Assembly: GCF_001293165.1 (NCBI RefSeq)
Contig: NZ_CP010552.1
Coordinates: forward strand, 1,240,001 to 1,304,000
Source: Candidatus Thioglobus autotrophicus
Lineage (GTDB): Bacteria > Pseudomonadota > Gammaproteobacteria > PS1 > Pseudothioglobaceae
DNA length: 64,000 nt
Direction: 5' to 3'
Shown: piece after piece, positions 44,340-52,327 of the stretch
Layout of the letters: the number at the start of each line of letters is the position of its first letter
How positions within the stretch are numbered: the stretch's first letter is position 1
The notes under the pieces: generated by a model
Databases searched by the model: none
The model's input: only the letters and a program-made list of their open reading frames with translations
Told to the model about the DNA's origin: nothing
Position numbers and translations under genes: made by a program

Positions 44340-45077
44340 ATGTCTTGTGGGGGTAGTGATAAAAATAAAGTAAACTGCATGGAATGTGGCATACGAAAGG
44401 ACTCGCTGTTTAAAGATTTGGATGATGAAGAGATCGTGCTAGCAGAGTCACACATTGATTTACAAAGGCAGTGTAAGCCAGGTGAGTATGTTATCAGTGA
44501 GCAGCATCAGGCAAAATCAAGCTACATTCTTGCTTCAGGCTGTGTAATTTTAGGCACTTATTTGGAAGATGGCTCTCGGCAAATATTCCAATTGGCTTTG
44601 CCTGGCGATGTGATTGGCTTTGGTGTTAATAAAGACAATGGGTATTTTGCACAAGCCATTTCCGATGTAAAAGTATGTGTTATGAGTAACACCTCTTTGG
44701 ACAATTTGGTGAAAAATCATAGTGCTGTTGCTATGCGCTTGATTGAAAACCTTGCTAAAAGTAACTCCTCTTATCAGCAATATTTATTAAGCCTAGGTCG
44801 TAAAGACGCCAGACAAGCGCTAGCCTATCTAATAATGGATGTTACAGAGCGACTTAAGAAGCAAGTCCCTGGGTGTTCACTTGACAAGTCAGAAGGTTGT
44901 TTTTTTCCACTAAACCAAGAGGCGATGGCTGATACTTTAGGGATTACAAAGGTGCATGTTTCTCGTGTGATATCTCAATTCAAAAAAGAAGGCTTGATTG
45001 AGTGTAGTCATAAAAAACTAAAAGTGTTAAATCAAGAAAAACTTGGTGAAATAGGTAACTACGCCGCTAGTATTTAA
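44340..45077 (+). CDS. FNR-like regulator with altered recognition helix
   Basis: A 245-residue Crp/Fnr-family regulator. Cysteines at positions 3, 13 and 16 and one in the core (DVKVCVMS, equivalent to FNR Cys122) could hold an oxygen-sensing 4Fe-4S cluster, but the FNR Cys29 position is Ser. The recognition helix reads LGITKVHVSRVISQF. Compared with FNR (LGLTVETISR) it has Val where FNR has Glu209, while Ser-Arg is kept. In CRP, changing the equivalent Glu181 alters base preference, so this protein may read a half-site other than TTGAT. GAGGAGAAAAGC precedes the ATG. It is the best local candidate for the AAC-N4-GTT sites. Confidence 0.87.
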   Translation: MSCGGSDKNKVNCMECGIRKDSLFKDLDDEEIVLAESHIDLQRQCKPGEYVISEQHQAKSSYILASGCVILGTYLEDGSRQIFQLALPGDVIGFGVNKDNGYFAQAISDVKVCVMSNTSLDNLVKNHSAVAMRLIENLAKSNSSYQQYLLSLGRKDARQALAYLIMDVTERLKKQVPGCSLDKSEGCFFPLNQEAMADTLGITKVHVSRVISQFKKEGLIECSHKKLKVLNQEKLGEIGNYAASI

Positions 45078-45574
45078 TTTATTTCTTTATTGTTTTTAAA
45101 GTTTTTTTCTGCCCATATTTTTCCTGATTTATCCCACCAGGTAGATTGCCCGTCTAGTTGGTTGTTTTTGTAATGGTAGCGCTTCATTTTTTTACCATTG
45201 GAAAAAAACCAAGTTTTTGGTCCGTTTAAGGCGCCATATTGATAGCTTATCTCAATTTTCTTGTGACCATTTTTTCGCCAAAAAGTGCTAACTCCGTGCT
45301 CAACGCCGTTGTCGAAGTTGGCTATAAAATCTTTGTTGCCATTAGGTAGGTAGAATATTGATTGCCCTTGTTCTTTGCCGTCTTTGTAGTTAGACTTTCT
45401 AATAATTTGCCCATTTTTGTGTTTACTGATTACTTTCCCGGTGAACACCTTCGAGCTGCCTTTTTTATAAATTGTGCCATTAATACTGATGGTATCACTT
45501 GCGTCCAAAGTGGCATCTGAACAGGAGGCTGTAAAAAATAGTAACAGGCAAGCAATGACAAGGTTTTTAATCAT
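45074..45574 (-). CDS. MORN-repeat (YwqK-like) lipoprotein
   Basis: A 166-residue protein with a lipoprotein signal (LLLFFTASC lipobox) and repeated Tyr/Asn-Gly segments such as HKNGQIIRKSNYKDGKEQG and YHYKNNQLDG, typical of MORN-type repeats. Such proteins are often annotated as YwqK-like. Function is unknown. It overlaps the FNR-like gene by 4 bp and is preceded on its strand by the broken tatA, which ends just upstream. Confidence 0.75.
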   Translation of the reverse strand: MIKNLVIACLLLFFTASCSDATLDASDTISINGTIYKKGSSKVFTGKVISKHKNGQIIRKSNYKDGKEQGQSIFYLPNGNKDFIANFDNGVEHGVSTFWRKNGHKKIEISYQYGALNGPKTWFFSNGKKMKRYHYKNNQLDGQSTWWDKSGKIWAEKNFKNNKEIN

Positions 45575-45576
45575 TA

Positions 45577-45745
45577 CTAGACTTTATTTTCAGCGATAGA
45601 CTTAGACTCTCCTGTCTTTACTTCTTCTTTCATTGATTTTTTAAATGCTACCTAAATCGGTGTCAATATTTTTTAGACGTTTTCCGCCAAAAAGTAATAA
45701 CACAATTGCTAAAATAATAACGAGTTCAAATGGTCCAGGCACCAT
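45577..45745 (-). pseudogene. tatA: Frameshifted TatA (twin-arginine translocase subunit)
   Basis: From the ATG at 45745, after a good AAGGAT site, the reading gives a TatA start: PFELVIILAIVLLLFGGKRL, then KNIDTDLGSI and a TAA at 45643-45641. In the next frame the usual TatA continuation appears (KKSMKEEVKTGESKS) and runs to TAG at 45579-45577. One base in ATTTAAAAAATC breaks the frame, and the usual KGF between LGS and KKS is missing. Either it is a true pseudogene, a slippery-site frameshift, or a sequence error in the A-run. The window needs Tat for NapA, NapG, SoxY and FccB, so another tatA is expected elsewhere. Confidence 0.8.
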
Positions 45746-45802
45746 GCTTTATCCTTATAATTATGATTAAATTTACCTAATTTTAACAAGTTAAAATACT
45801 AC

Positions 45803-45846
45803 TGTGTCGCCTATTTGACAAGGCTTTGCTATTGTTAACATAGGTT
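45803..45846 (+). promoter_or_regulatory. AAC-N4-GTT site upstream of the methyltransferase
   Basis: AACATAGGTT (45837-45846) and, 20 bp upstream by centre, a TTGAC half-site (45815-45819) repeat the layout of the 30712 promoter. TGTGTCGCCT (45803-45812) is also shared, one helical turn closer. The -10 is less certain: TAAAAT (45869-45874) at 27.5 bp. Confidence 0.5.
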
Positions 45847-45905
45847 AATTATTATTTGTATTTTTAGTTAAAATATTGACTTGATATTTCATTATTAATA
45901 AGTAT

Positions 45906-46556
45906 ATGACGAATTGGATTCAACGTTGGAATGAGGGAGAAATTGGCTGGCATCGAGAGGTGCCAAACTCAAAATTAATAGAGTTTATTGACCATCTTCA
46001 ACTAAAAGCTACTGACACGGTATTTGTTCCATTGTGTGGTAAGAGTGTAGATATGTTGTATTTACTAGAGCAGGGTTATCAAGTGATTGGTGTTGAGCTG
46101 AGTACGATAGCTGTTGAACAATTTTTCTCAGAAAACTCAATTCCATTTGAGGTTTTTCAAGAGCCTGATTTTGTTGTTTACCAGTCAGATAAGTTGCGTA
46201 TTTATTGTGGTGACTATTTTAAATTAAACGCAAAACATTTAGCGTCAGTTGTGGCGGTGTATGATCGGGCGGCTTTAATCGCACTACCGACGGGGTTAAG
46301 GGTGAAATATGCACAACATTTATACGCTATAATAGCTAAAGGTTGCCGGGTGTTATTATTAACCTTAAATTATCCGCAATCACAAATCAGTGGCCCGCCT
46401 TTTGCTGTGAATCAAGAGGAGGTGTTGTCACTGTATGAGAATGGGTTCGAATGTCAACTATTGCAATGTTTTAATGACCTAGAAAATGAGCCCAAGTTTC
46501 AACGTGAAAACGTTGATTTTATTGAAAAAGCAACTTATTGTTTGCGTAAATATTAA
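45906..46556 (+). CDS. Thiopurine S-methyltransferase-family protein
   Basis: A 216-residue SAM-dependent methyltransferase of the TPMT family: the N-terminal WIQRWNEGEIGWH, VFVPLCGKSVDMLYLLEQGY for SAM binding, and VYDRAALIALP. In bacteria these enzymes methylate thiols, selenium or tellurium compounds and sulfide. With sulfur metabolism and a nap/hao-like promoter motif, a role in sulfide, thiol or selenite methylation is plausible. The substrate is not shown. Its start lies about 60 bp after the regulator motif. Confidence 0.85.
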   Translation: MTNWIQRWNEGEIGWHREVPNSKLIEFIDHLQLKATDTVFVPLCGKSVDMLYLLEQGYQVIGVELSTIAVEQFFSENSIPFEVFQEPDFVVYQSDKLRIYCGDYFKLNAKHLASVVAVYDRAALIALPTGLRVKYAQHLYAIIAKGCRVLLLTLNYPQSQISGPPFAVNQEEVLSLYENGFECQLLQCFNDLENEPKFQRENVDFIEKATYCLRKY

Positions 46557-46565
46557 GAGGAAAAA

Positions 46566-46910
46566 ATGGCTAAAAAAATAAAAGGCGTTGTCGCGCAGTT
46601 TGGTACTAAAGGATATGGATTTATTACCGGTGATGATGATGAAAAGTATTTTGTTCATCAGAAAAATATCTTTAATAAATCTCGCCTAAAGGCGGGCACA
46701 AGAGTTGTATTTGGTGCTGAGGAGTCTGAAAAGGGTTTAGTGGCTACCAATGTTGAACTTGAAGATGGCTCGAAAATGGCAAGTTTAGGAAGATCGTCAA
46801 AGGCGTCTTCAGGTTCATCGAACGGCGCTATTAAGACTGCATTAGCTATCTTGTTTATCGCCCAAGCTGCGGTGATTTACAAAGTATTTTTCACCAGTGT
46901 TGCGGGCTAA
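46566..46910 (+). CDS. Cold-shock-domain protein with C-terminal membrane anchor
   Basis: The first 65 residues form a cold-shock domain, seen in the RNA-binding motifs KGYGFITGDDD and KYFVHQKNI. A Ser/Gly-rich linker follows, and a C-terminal hydrophobic segment (IKTALAILFIAQAAVIYKVF) should anchor it in the inner membrane. Total length is 114. RNA binding is expected from family; the membrane link suggests localised action. GAGG precedes the ATG and the next gene begins right after the stop. Confidence 0.8.
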   Translation: MAKKIKGVVAQFGTKGYGFITGDDDEKYFVHQKNIFNKSRLKAGTRVVFGAEESEKGLVATNVELEDGSKMASLGRSSKASSGSSNGAIKTALAILFIAQAAVIYKVFFTSVAG

Positions 46911-47516
46911 ATGAAAAAGATTCTATTATTGATGTTGTTATCGCTTTCTTTAGGTGGCTGTCTTTCAACGCCTGCGGTAACGGTTAATAATATCTGTACG
47001 TTAATGGATGAAGAGGTGAGTTGGTATCGTTCTGTTAAAGCGGCGGAGAAAAAATACGGCGCACCAGCGCACGTGGCTTTGGCGATTATGTATCAAGAAT
47101 CTCATTTTGCTTCGGATGCCAAACCGCCAAGAGAAAAACTCTTTGGCGTTGTGCCATGGTTTAGACCGACAACGGCTTACGGCTTTGCTCAAGTAACGGA
47201 TGATACTTGGGAATGGTATCAGCTGAAAACGGGCAATCATAGTGCAGATCGCGATGATTTTGATGATGCGGCGGATTTTGTGGGTTGGTACATTGTGCAA
47301 TCGTCAAAACGTTTTGGTATTGCTAAATCTGATACCTACAACCAATATTTGGCGTATCACGAAGGTCATGGCGGTTTTAAGAGTAAGACTTACAACAAAA
47401 AACCTTGGCTGAAAAAAGTAGCCCGTAAGGTCGATGACAATGCACAGCGTTACAAGCGCCAACTTAACCAATGTTCTTCTGAGCTAAATAGTAATAGTAT
47501 CTGGAGTTTGTTTTAA
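46911..47516 (+). CDS. Lipoprotein with transglycosylase SLT-like domain
   Basis: A 201-residue lipoprotein (lipobox LGGC) with a lysozyme-like fold: IMYQESHF carries the catalytic Glu and YGFAQVTDDTWEWY is the second motif. Such enzymes cut peptidoglycan strands. It overlaps the Rieske gene by 1 bp (stop TAA, start ATG). The link to neighbours is only positional. Confidence 0.85.
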   Translation: MKKILLLMLLSLSLGGCLSTPAVTVNNICTLMDEEVSWYRSVKAAEKKYGAPAHVALAIMYQESHFASDAKPPREKLFGVVPWFRPTTAYGFAQVTDDTWEWYQLKTGNHSADRDDFDDAADFVGWYIVQSSKRFGIAKSDTYNQYLAYHEGHGGFKSKTYNKKPWLKKVARKVDDNAQRYKRQLNQCSSELNSNSIWSLF

Positions 47517-47818
47517 TGGCTGATTGGCATAAGGCGCTTAGCCACCCACCCAAAGAAGGTACGATGGTTGAGGTTGAAATTCAAGGTCAAAAGTTATTTG
47601 TCACCCTGAATAACGGCCAATTATATTGCGCTGAAAATCGCTGTCCTCATGAAGATATCGAGCTCACGCTAGGGTGTCTAAAAGGCAATCGAGTCAAGTG
47701 CTCTTTACATGGCTATAGTTTTGATTTGGCTACTGGCGATAGCTCAGAAGAAGATGTGGATAATATGCAAACTTACCCCGTCAAGCAAGAGAATAACGAA
47801 ATTTATATCGAGGTTTAA
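47516..47818 (+). CDS. Rieske-type [2Fe-2S] protein
   Basis: A 100-residue single-domain Rieske protein with cluster motifs CPHEDIELTLGC (CPH) and CSLHGY (CxxH). There is no signal peptide, so it is cytoplasmic, like NirD or dioxygenase ferredoxins. It is 2 bp before the TrpD-like gene. The electron partner is not evident. It is not clearly NirD, since nirB here is a fragment and lies far away. Confidence 0.85.
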   Translation: MADWHKALSHPPKEGTMVEVEIQGQKLFVTLNNGQLYCAENRCPHEDIELTLGCLKGNRVKCSLHGYSFDLATGDSSEEDVDNMQTYPVKQENNEIYIEV

Positions 47819-47820
47819 TC

Positions 47821-48891
47821 ATGAGTACCGACTCACAAGCATTAATGAAATCTATTATTCAGCGTGTGGCCACTGGCCCAGACTTGAGTAAAAATATCGA
47901 CTTTGAAGAAGCTAGAGACGGCATGCAGGCGATTTTGCGCGGTGAAATTGACGATGTTCAATCGGCCATCTATTTAATTGCGCTACGTATGAAGCGCGAA
48001 ACTATGGATGAAAATACTGGTATTTTGGCCGGAATTTTGGCGCAGAGCGATAAGCAATCTGTTGATGTGGATGAGTTGGTAGACTTAGGCGACCCTTATA
48101 GTGGTTATAACCGTTCGATCCCTATTTCGTCTTTTTTGCCACCAGTTTTAGCTGAGCTAGGCTTGCCAACTGTGATCCATGGTTTGGATAGTGTATCGCC
48201 AAAATTTGGTTTAACGCATCGCCATATTAATGAAGCGCTAGGGCTGAGTGTTGATCATTCAACAGCAGAGGCTAAAGCTCGATTAGAAGATCCAAGTATT
48301 GGTTGGTCTTATATTGATCAAGCCAGCTACTGTAGTGGTTTGCATGATATGGTTGGGCTGCGTAATCGAGTTATTAAGCGTACGGTTATTAATACAGTAG
48401 AAACTTTGATTGGCCCGTTGCGCGCTAAGAAAACACATTCTATTTTGGGTTATGTGCACAAGCCTTATCCGCCAATCTATGCAGAATTAGTTAAATCTTC
48501 TGGCATGGATAGCGCCCTCTTAGTGCGTGGTGTTGAAGGCGGCGTTATTCCGTCTTTGCGTCAAAAAGGACTAATGGTATCGTATGCAGGAAATATTGAG
48601 CAAAATCGAGTAGATATTGAGCCTGCCTCATTGGGCATTGAGCAAGACATGCGTGCAATTTCATTTCCACCTGAGATGGATGTGCATAGCGATATTCCAG
48701 CTTTGGCGCAATATACGGTGAAATTGGGTAAGGCAGCTTTAGCTGGAGAAAAGGGCATGTTTTATGATGGCTTGGTATTGAGTGCTTCACTTGTACTTTG
48801 GCATACTAAAAAAGCAACAACTCTAGTTGAAGCGGCAGATATGGTTAGGTCTGTTTTAGATTCGAAAAAAGCATTAGCGCGACTTCAATAG
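47821..48891 (+). CDS. TrpD2/YbiB-like glycosyltransferase-family protein
   Basis: The 356-residue protein is related to anthranilate phosphoribosyltransferase TrpD but belongs to the YbiB (TrpD2) group: it has DPYSGYNRSIPISSF in place of the usual TrpD GTGG loop. E. coli YbiB binds nucleic acids and does not replace TrpD. Length fits. It lies 2 bp after the Rieske gene. Its function in the cell is not known. Confidence 0.8.
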   Translation: MSTDSQALMKSIIQRVATGPDLSKNIDFEEARDGMQAILRGEIDDVQSAIYLIALRMKRETMDENTGILAGILAQSDKQSVDVDELVDLGDPYSGYNRSIPISSFLPPVLAELGLPTVIHGLDSVSPKFGLTHRHINEALGLSVDHSTAEAKARLEDPSIGWSYIDQASYCSGLHDMVGLRNRVIKRTVINTVETLIGPLRAKKTHSILGYVHKPYPPIYAELVKSSGMDSALLVRGVEGGVIPSLRQKGLMVSYAGNIEQNRVDIEPASLGIEQDMRAISFPPEMDVHSDIPALAQYTVKLGKAALAGEKGMFYDGLVLSASLVLWHTKKATTLVEAADMVRSVLDSKKALARLQ

Positions 48892-49180
48892 TTCATTAAT
48901 TAATTTTTTCAGCAATTTTTATCCTTAAAATCTAGTTTTTTAGGGTGTCTGCTGTTATTTTTTTATCAATATTGGTAGTTTCTGATATTTTTCCAGTGAT
49001 CGTAAATTTATCTAGGTTCAAGAAAAAGTCAGCTAAATAATTTCAATCATTTAGGTTTTTTATTTTTTCCTGAATTATGTTTTATGTTGACTTAAAAACA
49101 CATAATAAAACTTTCTACATATTAACGGTTGAAATTATCCCAGTTAGGCGTAAGATGACTATCAAATATTCGGGGGAATA
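48892..49180. other. 289-bp AT-rich intergenic region
   Basis: I find no gene or clear RNA fold here. A possible -35 TTGACT (49087-49092) has no well-spaced -10. Weak AGGTT half-sites (near 49015 and 49055) lack a matching arm. CGGGGGAA just before the ATG is the ribosome site for the next gene. Confidence 0.5.
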
Positions 49181-50686
49181 ATGCAAACAACAGACAACTT
49201 TAACACCGTCACTAATCTGATGCCAGTTTTGTTTGTCTGGCTGTTAGGCCTGATCTTTGCAGTGGTTGTTTTGACATTTATATTTGATGTTACTCAGAGT
49301 AAAAACGCTGTCTTAAGAAACTACCCTGTTGTTGGACATTTTCGTTACCTATTTAGCAATTTGGGAGAGTTTTTTCGTCAATATTTCTTTGCGATGGATC
49401 GCGAAGAAATGCCGTTTAATCGTGCTGAGAGAGAATGGGTGAATCGCGCCTCAAAAGGCAAGGGCAATACTATTGCTTTTGGATCAACAAAAAATCTCAA
49501 TATACCGGGTTCGACCATTTTTATTAACTGTCCTTTTCCGATGTTGGATAGTGATGCAGTAGAGACTAGAACGGTCATTATTGGTGAGGGTTATAGTGAG
49601 CATCCTTACGCTGCTAAGTCAATCTTTAATATTTCAGGTATGAGTTACGGCGCTATTTCCAAGCCTGCGGTATTAGCCTTATCTGCTGGCGCTAAAAAAG
49701 CAGGCTGTTGGATGAATACAGGTGAGGGTGGATTGAGTCCTTATCATCTCCAAGGTGGTGCGGATTTAGTCTTTCAAATTGGTACTGCTAAGTATGGTGT
49801 CAGAGGAGAAGATGGCCATCTGGATGATCAAAAACTGGCAGATATCGCCCAGCATGATCAAGTGAAAATGTTTGAGATTAAAATTTCTCAAGGGGCTAAG
49901 CCAGGCAAGGGTGGTATTTTGCCAGGTGTTAAGATTACTACTGAAATTTCAAAGATTAGAGGCATACCAAAAGGCATAGATTCAACCTCTCCTAATCGTC
50001 ATATTGAGGTTGCAAATGCCAGTGAGTTGCTTGATATGATTAACCATGTTCGCGATGTTACTCACAAGCCAGTTGGTTTTAAAACGGTTATTGGCCACAT
50101 AAGATGGCTAGAAGCTTTATTGACAGAGGTGAATAAGCGTGGTGTACAAAGTGCACCTGATTTTATTGCAGTTGATGGCGGCGATGGTGGCACAGGTGCA
50201 GCGCCTATGGCGCTCATGGATAATGTAGGTTTGCCTCTTAAAGAAGCGCTACCCTTGGTGGTAGATAAGATCATGCAATGCGGGCTAGAAGATAGAGTTA
50301 AGGTGATTGCTTCTGGCAAGATGATCACCCCAGCGGATGTTGCTTGGGCGATTTGCGCAGGTGCAGATTTTGTCACCTCGGCGCGCGGATTTATGTTTTC
50401 TATTGGTTGTATTCAATCATTAAAGTGTAATAAGAACACGTGTCCAACTGGCATTACAACACACAACAAGCGCTTGCAAAAGGGTTTAGATCCAACCAGT
50501 AAAGCTTTAAAAGTTGCTAATTATGTTGATAATATAACAAAAACCGTTGAAGTGATTGCACACTCATGCGGGGTTAAAGAGGTGCGTCTTTTAAATCGAA
50601 CGCATGTTAGAATTGTGCAAATTGATGGTAAATCCATCCCCATGGATGAGTTGTGTCCGTTATGTGTTGAAGGAGAAAATAAATGA
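49181..50686 (+). CDS. Membrane-anchored FMN-binding glutamate synthase-like protein
   Basis: A 501-residue protein with an N-terminal membrane segment (VLFVWLLGLIFAVVVLTF) and an FMN-binding domain like that of the glutamate synthase large subunit, shown by NTGEGGLSPYH, KPGKGGILPG and VDGGDGGTGAAP. The CNKNTCPTGITT segment resembles the 3Fe-4S motif. There is no glutaminase domain, so it may be an oxidoreductase, not a full glutamate synthase. Its stop overlaps the acetolactate synthase gene by 4 bp, so the three-gene cluster is one unit. Confidence 0.82.
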   Translation: MQTTDNFNTVTNLMPVLFVWLLGLIFAVVVLTFIFDVTQSKNAVLRNYPVVGHFRYLFSNLGEFFRQYFFAMDREEMPFNRAEREWVNRASKGKGNTIAFGSTKNLNIPGSTIFINCPFPMLDSDAVETRTVIIGEGYSEHPYAAKSIFNISGMSYGAISKPAVLALSAGAKKAGCWMNTGEGGLSPYHLQGGADLVFQIGTAKYGVRGEDGHLDDQKLADIAQHDQVKMFEIKISQGAKPGKGGILPGVKITTEISKIRGIPKGIDSTSPNRHIEVANASELLDMINHVRDVTHKPVGFKTVIGHIRWLEALLTEVNKRGVQSAPDFIAVDGGDGGTGAAPMALMDNVGLPLKEALPLVVDKIMQCGLEDRVKVIASGKMITPADVAWAICAGADFVTSARGFMFSIGCIQSLKCNKNTCPTGITTHNKRLQKGLDPTSKALKVANYVDNITKTVEVIAHSCGVKEVRLLNRTHVRIVQIDGKSIPMDELCPLCVEGENK

Positions 50687-52320
50687 AGGCGTCAGACCTG
50701 TTTGTAAAAGCGTTAGAAAATGAAGGTGTAGAGTATATTTTTGGTATTCCTGGTGAGGAAAACCTGGATTTGCTCGATTCGTTACGTGGTTCAAAAATTA
50801 AATTTATCCTAACGCGCCATGAACAGGCTGCGGCTTTTATGGCGGCAACTTATGGTCGGTTAACAGGAAGAGCTGGCGTATGTTTAGCAACCTTAGGTCC
50901 AGGTGCGACAAACCTAGTTACAGCAATTGCATATGCGCAATTGGGCGCTATGCCTATGGTGGTTATTACAGGTCAAAAACCTATCAAAGCGGGCTTGCAA
51001 GGAAAGTTTCAGATTTTAGATATTATTAGAATGATGGAGCCTTTGGTTAAAGACTCTGATCAAATTGTTTATGGGAGGCAAATCCCTTCATTAGTTCGTG
51101 GAGCATTTCGTATTGCTGAAGAAGAGCGACCAGGCGCTGTTCATTTAGAATTACCAGAAGATATTGCTAGAGAGGAAGTTGAAGACGAAAGAGTTTTTCC
51201 TAGGCAAACCATCCATCGAGTGTTTGCTAGTGATCGTGCCATTGAAAAAGCAGTAAATGTGATTAAAGCCGCTAAAAGGCCTTTACTCTTAGTAGGTGCG
51301 GGCGCCAATCGTAAACGTATTAGAAAGCCATTATCTGATTTTGTTAATAAAACCGGCATTATGTTTTTTAACACTCAAATGGGTAAAGGTGTGCTGAGTG
51401 GTGACGATTCTCATTTTATTGGAACGGCTGCATTTTCTTCAAAAGATTACGTTCATGAAGCTATTAAAAAGGCAGACTTAATCATTAACGTAGGTCATGA
51501 CATTATTGAAAAACCCCCTTTTATTATGAAGGGTGATGAGCAAAAAGTGATTCATGTTAATTTTCATTCGGCACAGATTAAAGATATTTATTACCCACAG
51601 GTTGAGGTAGTTGGTAATATTTCTAATTCTATGGATCGAATCAATGAAGCGCTAAATGAGTGTTATGCGTGCAATCGAGACTGGATAAAACCAATTCGTG
51701 AAAAAACACGCAACGCTATTCATTCCCTAGATAACGACACCTCGTTTCCAATGGTGCCACAGCGAGTTGTGGCAGACGTGAGAAAAGTAGTGGATGAAGA
51801 TGGTATTGTATCGTTAGACAACGGCATGTTTAAACTTTGGTTTGCCAGGCATTATCATACGCATCAGCCTAATACATTATTGCTGGATAATGCTTTAGCA
51901 ACTATGGGCGCCGGCTTGCCTTCTGCAATAGCATGTGCACTAATGTATCCAGAGCGTCAAGTGGTAGCTGTGTGTGGTGATGGTGGTTTTATGATGAACT
52001 CCCAAGAGCTAGAAACAGCCGTAAGACTAAAACTTAATTTGATCACAATCATTTTTAATGATAGTGGTTATGGCATGATTAAATGGAAGCAAAAAGGGCA
52101 AGAATTGCCTGATTTTGCATTGGATTTTAACAATCCAGATTTTGTCATGTATGCGAAAAGTTATGGCGCCACTGGGCATAGAATAGCTTCTAGCGAGGAG
52201 CTTGTCCCAACCATGAAAAAAGCCTTTGCTGATGGCGGTGTGCACGTGATTGATTTGCCGATTGACTATTCACAAAACACCAAAACATTGCTAGATGATT
52301 TAAAACAATTTAATAATTAG
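50683..52320 (+). CDS. Acetolactate synthase large subunit-like ThDP enzyme
   Basis: A 545-residue thiamine-diphosphate enzyme. GVEYIFGIPGEENLDLLD at the N terminus, RHEQAAAFMA (catalytic Glu) and VCGDGGFMMNSQELETAVRL (ThDP motif) are present. It is closest to the AlsS-type acetolactate synthases, which act without a small subunit. No ilvH/ilvN gene follows. Placed between the FMN protein and an aldehyde dehydrogenase, it may belong to a catabolic or osmolyte pathway and not to branched amino acid synthesis. Confidence 0.85.
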   Translation: MKASDLFVKALENEGVEYIFGIPGEENLDLLDSLRGSKIKFILTRHEQAAAFMAATYGRLTGRAGVCLATLGPGATNLVTAIAYAQLGAMPMVVITGQKPIKAGLQGKFQILDIIRMMEPLVKDSDQIVYGRQIPSLVRGAFRIAEEERPGAVHLELPEDIAREEVEDERVFPRQTIHRVFASDRAIEKAVNVIKAAKRPLLLVGAGANRKRIRKPLSDFVNKTGIMFFNTQMGKGVLSGDDSHFIGTAAFSSKDYVHEAIKKADLIINVGHDIIEKPPFIMKGDEQKVIHVNFHSAQIKDIYYPQVEVVGNISNSMDRINEALNECYACNRDWIKPIREKTRNAIHSLDNDTSFPMVPQRVVADVRKVVDEDGIVSLDNGMFKLWFARHYHTHQPNTLLLDNALATMGAGLPSAIACALMYPERQVVAVCGDGGFMMNSQELETAVRLKLNLITIIFNDSGYGMIKWKQKGQELPDFALDFNNPDFVMYAKSYGATGHRIASSEELVPTMKKAFADGGVHVIDLPIDYSQNTKTLLDDLKQFNN

Positions 52321-52327
52321 AATAACT

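Noticed and set aside
49011-49060. AGGTT half-sites before the GltB-like gene
   Set aside because: The left half (AAC) is absent in both, so they are probably AT-rich background.
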